A stretch of DNA of 8,491 nt from Candidatus Dormiibacterota bacterium (GTDB lineage Bacteria; Chloroflexota; Dormibacteria; UBA8260; Bog-877). The notes under the pieces were generated by a model. That model was not told the origin of the DNA. It ran no database searches and saw nothing but the letters and a program-made list of their open reading frames with translations. The translations under genes and the position numbers were made by a program. The stretch spans positions 841-9,331 of the forward strand of contig PLTL01000015.1 in NCBI GenBank assembly GCA_003164475.1, in the 5' to 3' direction. This document shows, one piece after another, positions 5,125 through 8,491 of this stretch (position 1 is the first letter of the stretch; every line of letters starts with the position of its first letter).

Positions 5125-6129
5125 ATGGAGTTGAAGCGACAGACCTACGCTGGGGAGATCCTCGACCCCCTCCGGGGCTTCGCCCCCGCGCGCACCTCGG
5201 TGGAGGTCCGCTGGGACCCCCTTCTCGGCCACCCGGCTCGCCTGGTCAGCAGCCGTGCTCCGCTGCTTCCCCGGTCGAGCCTGGATCTCGAGGCGTGGGC
5301 GGGGAGCACCCGAAAGGGATGCCCGTTCTGCCCCGAGCGAGTGCTGGAGGCCACCCCTCGGCTGGTTCCCGAGATCCACGCCGCAGGTCGGATCGGTCAT
5401 GGCGAGGCGCTCCTCTTCCCCAACGTGCTGAGCTACTGGCAGCACAGCTCAGTCTCGATCTACTCGGCGCGTCTCCACTTCCTGCCCCTCGAGCACATGA
5501 CCGAACGGCTGATGGTCGACAACCTCGCCACTCAGGTGGAGTTCGTGAGGGCGGTGATGGGATTCGATGGCGCGGCGACCTGGTCGTCCATCAACGCGAA
5601 CCACCTGCCGCCGTCGGGGAGCTCGATCGTCCATCCCCATCTGCAGGGGGGCGTCGACCCGGCGCCCTCGGCGCTCCAGGCGATGTTCGCCGGCGTGCCG
5701 GCTGAGCGATTCGAGGACTACCTCGCGACCGAACGCGCGCTGGGGGAGCGCTTCATCGCCGACACCGGCCGGGTGCGCTGGTTGACCAGCTTCGCCCCGA
5801 TCGGCTTCAACGAGGTGCGGGCGGTGGTGGCGGGGATGGTCTCTCCGAGCCAGCTGGACGAGCCCACGACCGCGGAGCTGGGCGGCGGCATCGCCCGGGT
5901 GCTCAACCTCTACGCCGAGCTCGGGTACCAGAGCTTCAACATGGCGCTCCTGGGAGCCCCCGAGGACGGTAGTGACACCATGCTCAACCTTCGGCTGGTC
6001 TGCCGTTCAAACCCCGACGTGACCTACCGCTCGGACGCCATGTACTCCGAGCGTCTCCACTGGCAGGCGATGGTCGACACGTCTCCCGAGGAGCTGGCCG
6101 AGCGGGCCCGCGCCCGCTTCGCTGGTTGA
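5125..6129 (+). CDS. GalT-like nucleotidyltransferase of the HIT superfamily
   Basis: The 334-residue protein has the layout of galactose-1-phosphate uridylyltransferases, which transfer a nucleotide between UDP-glucose and a sugar phosphate through a nucleotidyl-histidine intermediate. CPFCPE (C66, C69) matches the GalT zinc pair. PLEHMTERL (H124) lines up with the SPDH zinc histidine. SSIVHPHLQGG contains H170-P-H172-L-Q174, the HPHxQ active site, with H172 the expected nucleophile and H170 the fourth metal ligand. NANHLPPSGSS before it resembles the substrate-binding N/S-rich loop. The frame is intact and its length is typical. No other Leloir-pathway gene is nearby, and the variant HPHLQ in place of HPHGQ suggests a substrate other than galactose-1-phosphate, perhaps another sugar phosphate or an ADP/GDP donor. 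The ATG lacks a clear ribosome site; no better in-frame start lies upstream. Confidence 0.8.
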   Translation: MELKRQTYAGEILDPLRGFAPARTSVEVRWDPLLGHPARLVSSRAPLLPRSSLDLEAWAGSTRKGCPFCPERVLEATPRLVPEIHAAGRIGHGEALLFPNVLSYWQHSSVSIYSARLHFLPLEHMTERLMVDNLATQVEFVRAVMGFDGAATWSSINANHLPPSGSSIVHPHLQGGVDPAPSALQAMFAGVPAERFEDYLATERALGERFIADTGRVRWLTSFAPIGFNEVRAVVAGMVSPSQLDEPTTAELGGGIARVLNLYAELGYQSFNMALLGAPEDGSDTMLNLRLVCRSNPDVTYRSDAMYSERLHWQAMVDTSPEELAERARARFAG

Positions 6130-6325
6130 GATGGAGGGTGCCCAGGTGGGCGTGACGACCGGCGTTGACGGGGCGGGGGTCCGCTGGAGACACCCCCAGC
6201 CGGGGTGAGGCGTGCCCCGAGGAAGAAACTGCGGGTCGAGCAAGCCCACCCGGTGGGGAGAGGCGTGGCGCCCTCTCCACCTCGGGTCGACGACGCACTG
6301 CCACCGACCCCGTACCGCATCCGCT
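6130..6325. other. Intergenic stretch with no recognisable gene
   Basis: Open frames here are short or are minus-strand shadows with proline/arginine-rich composition and no motif. The first 70 bases hold a GC-rich hairpin described separately. The rest may be further debris belonging to the adjacent lgt fragment, but I see no Lgt-like residues in any minus-strand frame. Confidence 0.3.
6175..6200 (+). terminator. GC-rich hairpin after the GalT-like gene
   Basis: GGGGGT (6175-6180) can pair with ACCCCC (6192-6197), or alternatively GCTGG (6183-6187) with CCAGC (6196-6200). It lies about 45 bases after the stop codon. No run of T follows, so if it ends transcription it does not do so in the standard intrinsic way. 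Confidence 0.22.
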
Positions 6326-6490
6326 CTAACGCGATCTGATCGCCGATATCGCACGCTTGGGCAACAGGTAATAAGCGACCACGAACGCCACCGCGCAGAA
6401 GATCTCGTACCAGCGGACGGCCAGCGAGTCGACGTTGATGGCGACGGGGCTGATGCCGAACCTAATGACGGCAAGGGTGGTTAGCCGAAG
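6326..6490 (-). pseudogene. lgt: Fragment from the N-terminus of prolipoprotein diacylglyceryl transferase (Lgt)
   Basis: The minus strand encodes VIRFGISPVAI, then DSLAVRWYEIFCAVAF and VVAYYLLPKRAI before a TAG at 6328-6326. This matches the start of Lgt, the membrane enzyme that adds diacylglycerol to lipoprotein cysteines: a short strand ending in G-P-(L/I)-x-(I/V)-R-W-Y-G and then the first membrane helix. Only about 50 of the usual 250-300 residues remain. There is no ATG, GTG or TTG in frame before the homologous part; the frame opens after a TAA near 6493. No further Lgt motifs follow. It is too short for standard gene calls and is best read as a relic whose start and remainder have been lost. 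Confidence 0.65.
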
Positions 6491-6497
6491 ATGTTAG

Positions 6498-7007
6498 GTG
6501 GGCTCCCTCTTCGCCAACGCCCCCGGCCCGCGACTGAGCGCCTCCGAGGCGACCAGGCTTGGTGAGGCCGTCCCGTCGGGCGCCGTCGCCGAGGTGTCGG
6601 CGTACCGCCTCACCTTCAGCGGGAAGAGCGTCAGCTTCACAGTGCTGGCAAGCCCCTCGATGCCGCAGGAGAACTTCGAGATCGCCGGCATGGTGGATCC
6701 CGCCGTCGTTGTCCCCCAGGGAGCCCAGGTCACCATCCAGTTCGTCAACGCGGATACCGACATGGCCCACGGCCTGGTGGTCACCGCGAATACCGGTGCG
6801 GCGTCGTCACCGATGCCGATGATGGCGGCGGCGCCCGCCTTCTCGGGCGCGGCGCTCTGGTTCCTCGGCGACGCCACCTCTGCCGGGATGCACACCGGAA
6901 CGCTCAGCTTCACCGCCACCAACGCCGGGACCTACGAGTACCTCTGCCCCGTCCCCGGTCACGCCGAGGAGGGGATGGCAGGCAGCTTCGTCGTCGAGGC
7001 CAACTAA
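6498..7007 (+). CDS. Rusticyanin-like type 1 copper protein, export signal missing
   Basis: Cupredoxin-fold electron carrier, normally secreted or anchored outside the membrane, where it passes electrons between a donor and a terminal oxidase. The likely copper ligands are H91 (DMAHGLVV), C150, H155 and M160 (CPVPGHAEEGM). The C-x4-H-x4-M spacing is that of rusticyanin and sulfocyanin, as is the methionine-rich PMPMM stretch before FSGA. The cupredoxin part (about 60-169) looks complete. The N-terminus does not: a TAG at 6495-6497 lies directly before the GTG, no ribosome site is visible, and no signal peptide or membrane helix precedes the domain in this frame. The 5' end is therefore probably deleted, just where the lgt fragment begins on the other strand. 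It may be a pseudogene despite the clean reading frame. Confidence 0.75.
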   Translation: MGSLFANAPGPRLSASEATRLGEAVPSGAVAEVSAYRLTFSGKSVSFTVLASPSMPQENFEIAGMVDPAVVVPQGAQVTIQFVNADTDMAHGLVVTANTGAASSPMPMMAAAPAFSGAALWFLGDATSAGMHTGTLSFTATNAGTYEYLCPVPGHAEEGMAGSFVVEAN

Positions 7008-7015
7008 AGACCCAC

Positions 7016-7048
7016 GGCTGAGTGGGCTTGCGGAGCAAGCTAGCAGCC
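7016..7048. terminator. Hairpin between convergent gene ends
   Basis: GCTTGC-GGA-GCAAGC (7026-7040) is a perfect 6-bp stem with a 3-base loop. An outer pair GGCTG (7016-7020) and CAGCC (7044-7048) extends it across an internal loop. It sits where the cupredoxin gene and the minus-strand DUF5372-like remnant converge, so it could serve as a two-way terminator, but there is no T tract on either side. Confidence 0.35.
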
Positions 7049-7321
7049 CCTGAGGGCCGAGATCACCGCCACCAGCTCGACGAGGACCTCGACGTTGAGG
7101 GATCGGTCGCTGGCTGGCGGACCGAGGTCGGTGAAGTCGGCCGGTAGGGTGAGGGTGCCGCTGGCTCCGTCCTCGCAGATGAAGACCAGGCCATGAGCTC
7201 GGTACCGCCGCTCGAAGACGATGCTCAGGTGCCGGCCGGCAAGCGGGTGGAACGGGTGGGTGACGACCAGGGAATCAGAAGGTGCCCTGCCAGGTCGGGC
7301 AGTATGGACGGACTGTCGGGA
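7040..7321 (-). pseudogene. DUF5372-like small protein, start lost
   Basis: The minus-strand frame ending in TAG at 7042-7040 encodes VVTHPFHPLAGRHLSIV, ERRYRAHGLVFICEDG, TLTLPADFTDLGPP and then a terminal helix VEVLVELVAVISALRG. The opening THPFHPL-G-R with the later LPA-(D/W)-(F/W)-TD is the pattern I associate with DUF5372 proteins, which are found beside transposase or recombinase genes in high-GC bacteria. The conserved part is about 70 residues, close to the usual size. No ATG, GTG or TTG occurs in frame from there back to at least 7321, so either an unusual start is used or the 5' end was lost with its partner gene. Function of the family is unknown; the name is from memory. Confidence 0.5.
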
Positions 7322-7438
7322 CCCCGCGCGAGCGTCTCATCTGGGTGCGGCCGACGATCGTTCGCCCGGGAGCTTCTGCCGCGGGCGAGCACCGCCCGGC
7401 CAGGCTGGACGGGCGGGGGCGGTAGCGCGCGTCAGCAT

Positions 7439-7612
7439 CTATGCGTGTACGAACTGATGCCTCGCAGTCAGTCGGCTTTTGGAACCGCTGGCGTAGTTAA
7501 TCCGTGCGCTGGCCTCCAGCTCGATGAGGCGCCGAATGCCGTGTTCGAGGATTAGGCGCAGCTGGTCGCGGTCGGCGAGGAGCAGTTGACCGAACGGTTC
7601 CTGGTCTGTCAT
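7439..7612 (-). pseudogene. Possible N-terminal remnant of an IS256-type transposase
   Basis: A 57-residue frame from ATG 7612 to TAG 7441-7439. The first part, MTDQEPFGQLLLADRDQLR then LILEHGIRRLIELEASARI, resembles the N-terminal helices of IS256/Mutator-family transposases, where a segment of the form L...L.(E/D)xE(V/M)..L(I/L)GA precedes the YER...YRNGY part. Similarity stops at about residue 40, and the last 17 residues (SGSKSRLTARHQFVHA) look like read-through into unrelated DNA. No catalytic DDE part is present. No terminal inverted repeats were found. It could instead be an unrelated small helical protein. A mobile-element origin fits with the DUF5372-like remnant next to it. Confidence 0.35.
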
Positions 7613-7653
7613 CCTGAGGTGGGCCGTTCGTGGATCTCCTTGAAGGGCTCCGC

Positions 7654-8490
7654 TTACCCGGGCTCCTCGCTCATCGCTTCCCGGATGGCGGCGACCTGCG
7701 CGCTCATGTCGATGAGATACGTGCTTTCGGTGCTGGAGCCGGCAGCCTGCTCAGCTCGCACCACCGCGCTCCCCAAGGACTCGCTGAGGGAGCGCCAACC
7801 CGTGTCGATGTCGCTTGCCCACGCCCGCGCTGCTGTGTCGACGGCCTGGACTGACGCGTAGCGCAGCCGCCCGGCGAGCCGATCAGCGTCCTCCGCAGCG
7901 CGCTTCTGCCGGTCGCGCTTCCGCCAGCGCTGTCCGAGGGCGCCGGGCACGTGCTGGCGCAGCTGGCGGACCCCCATGGCGACCGCCCCCGGCTCCTCCA
8001 CGGTCTCGATCCGGATGGGGGGGATGCTCAGATCCTGGCGAACGTCCGCCGGCGGCGGCAGCTCGACCCCAAAAGCCGCCCCCGCGCTCTGGACGAAACG
8101 CTCCAGCCGCTCCTGGAGCCGGTCGGCGTGACGGGTGAGGGGATCGGCCAGGGCGGCGGAGAGCTCAGCCTCGACCGCTCGGGCCCATCTCGGGGCTGCC
8201 CGATCCAGGGCCGGCTCCCACGCCTCGTCCGATCCCCTGAGGAGCGTCGGCGGCAAGCTGTCGCGGAGCTCCTGGGCGCGGGGCTCGATGACCTCGGTCT
8301 CGGTGCGGCGGCAGGCGGCGAGGAGAAGGGTCACCGCCTCGCCGGCGTCGGTCGCCAGCGCTGCCTGGGCTCCGGCAAAGGCGACGCGTGCGGCTCTCGC
8401 CTCCTCTGCCGGCCGGGAGGAGGCGGCGCGCTCCAGGCGGATGGCGGCGTCTGCCAGATTGACGAGGCCGTCGGCGACCTTTCGAGCACG
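7654..8490 (-). CDS. C-terminal part of a long helical protein, possibly dynamin-like GTPase (partial)
   Basis: The frame is open from the window's right edge to TAA at 7656-7654, giving 278 residues. It is almost entirely alpha-helical by composition: alanine, arginine, glutamate and leucine in heptad-like spacing (for example LADPLTRHADRLQERLERFV), a proline-containing hinge (VELPPPADVRQDLSIPPIRI), a basic stretch QRWRKRDRQKR, and a last helix region ending in IREAMSEEPG. This is how the C-terminal stalk of bacterial dynamin-like proteins often looks, but the GTPase domain with its P-loop would lie outside the window, so the call is tentative. An internal GTG at 8334 is not the true start because the coding pattern continues upstream of it. 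The gene appears intact within the window and would be transcribed toward the transposase remnant. Confidence 0.55.
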   Translation of the reverse strand, partial: RARKVADGLVNLADAAIRLERAASSRPAEEARAARVAFAGAQAALATDAGEAVTLLLAACRRTETEVIEPRAQELRDSLPPTLLRGSDEAWEPALDRAAPRWARAVEAELSAALADPLTRHADRLQERLERFVQSAGAAFGVELPPPADVRQDLSIPPIRIETVEEPGAVAMGVRQLRQHVPGALGQRWRKRDRQKRAAEDADRLAGRLRYASVQAVDTAARAWASDIDTGWRSLSESLGSAVVRAEQAAGSSTESTYLIDMSAQVAAIREAMSEEPG

Positions 8491-8491
8491 G

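Noticed and set aside
7193..7555. Plus-strand 120-residue frame
   Set aside because: It lies opposite the DUF5372-like and transposase-like remnants, has low-complexity composition and no recognisable domain.

Overview
This is high-GC bacterial DNA (roughly two thirds G+C by eye). The left half is the replication and partition core of a plasmid or chromid, possibly now integrated. The right half is a mix of intact genes and gene fragments. The taxon cannot be fixed from the window. High GC, a TTGTCCACA-type DnaA box, a rusticyanin-like cupredoxin and a probable dynamin-like protein would suit Actinomycetota, Chloroflexota or Dormibacterota; this is inference only.

Layout. 1-152 is the end of an unrecognised gene. 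153-424 is non-coding and carries a cluster of GCATGC inverted repeats directly before parA. parA (425-1153) overlaps a small gene whose C-terminus looks like a ribbon-helix-helix domain (1128-1613), as in a compact ParA/centromere-binding-protein cassette. Facing them on the minus strand is a two-gene unit: a winged-helix replication initiator (3004-1979) and, coupled to it through a TGATG overlap, a 92-residue MerR-like protein (1979-1701). Behind the initiator lies about 1.1 kb of origin-like DNA: a GGGGCA-N6-GTAT iteron in more than a dozen copies and both orientations, most of them within three tandem units of about 165 bp. DnaA boxes and a less GC-rich patch follow. Together these make a coherent replicon: initiator, iterons, DnaA boxes and partition genes.

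The origin stops at about 4239, where a 5'-truncated AAA+ ATPase/winged-helix pseudogene begins; it also carries a frameshift and an in-frame TGA. After it come an intact GalT-like nucleotidyltransferase (5125-6129), a fragment from the start of lgt on the minus strand (6326-6490), a rusticyanin-like cupredoxin lacking any export signal (6498-7007), a DUF5372-like remnant and a possible IS256-type transposase N-terminal remnant (both minus strand). The window closes with the C-terminal part of a helical, possibly dynamin-like protein (minus, running off the edge). So many 5'-truncated genes side by side suggest a region of rearrangement and decay attached to a working replicon.

Most worth checking are the two-level iteron origin, the GCATGC cluster as a partition site, the MerR-like gene coupled to the initiator, and the junctions at about 4239 and 6490.
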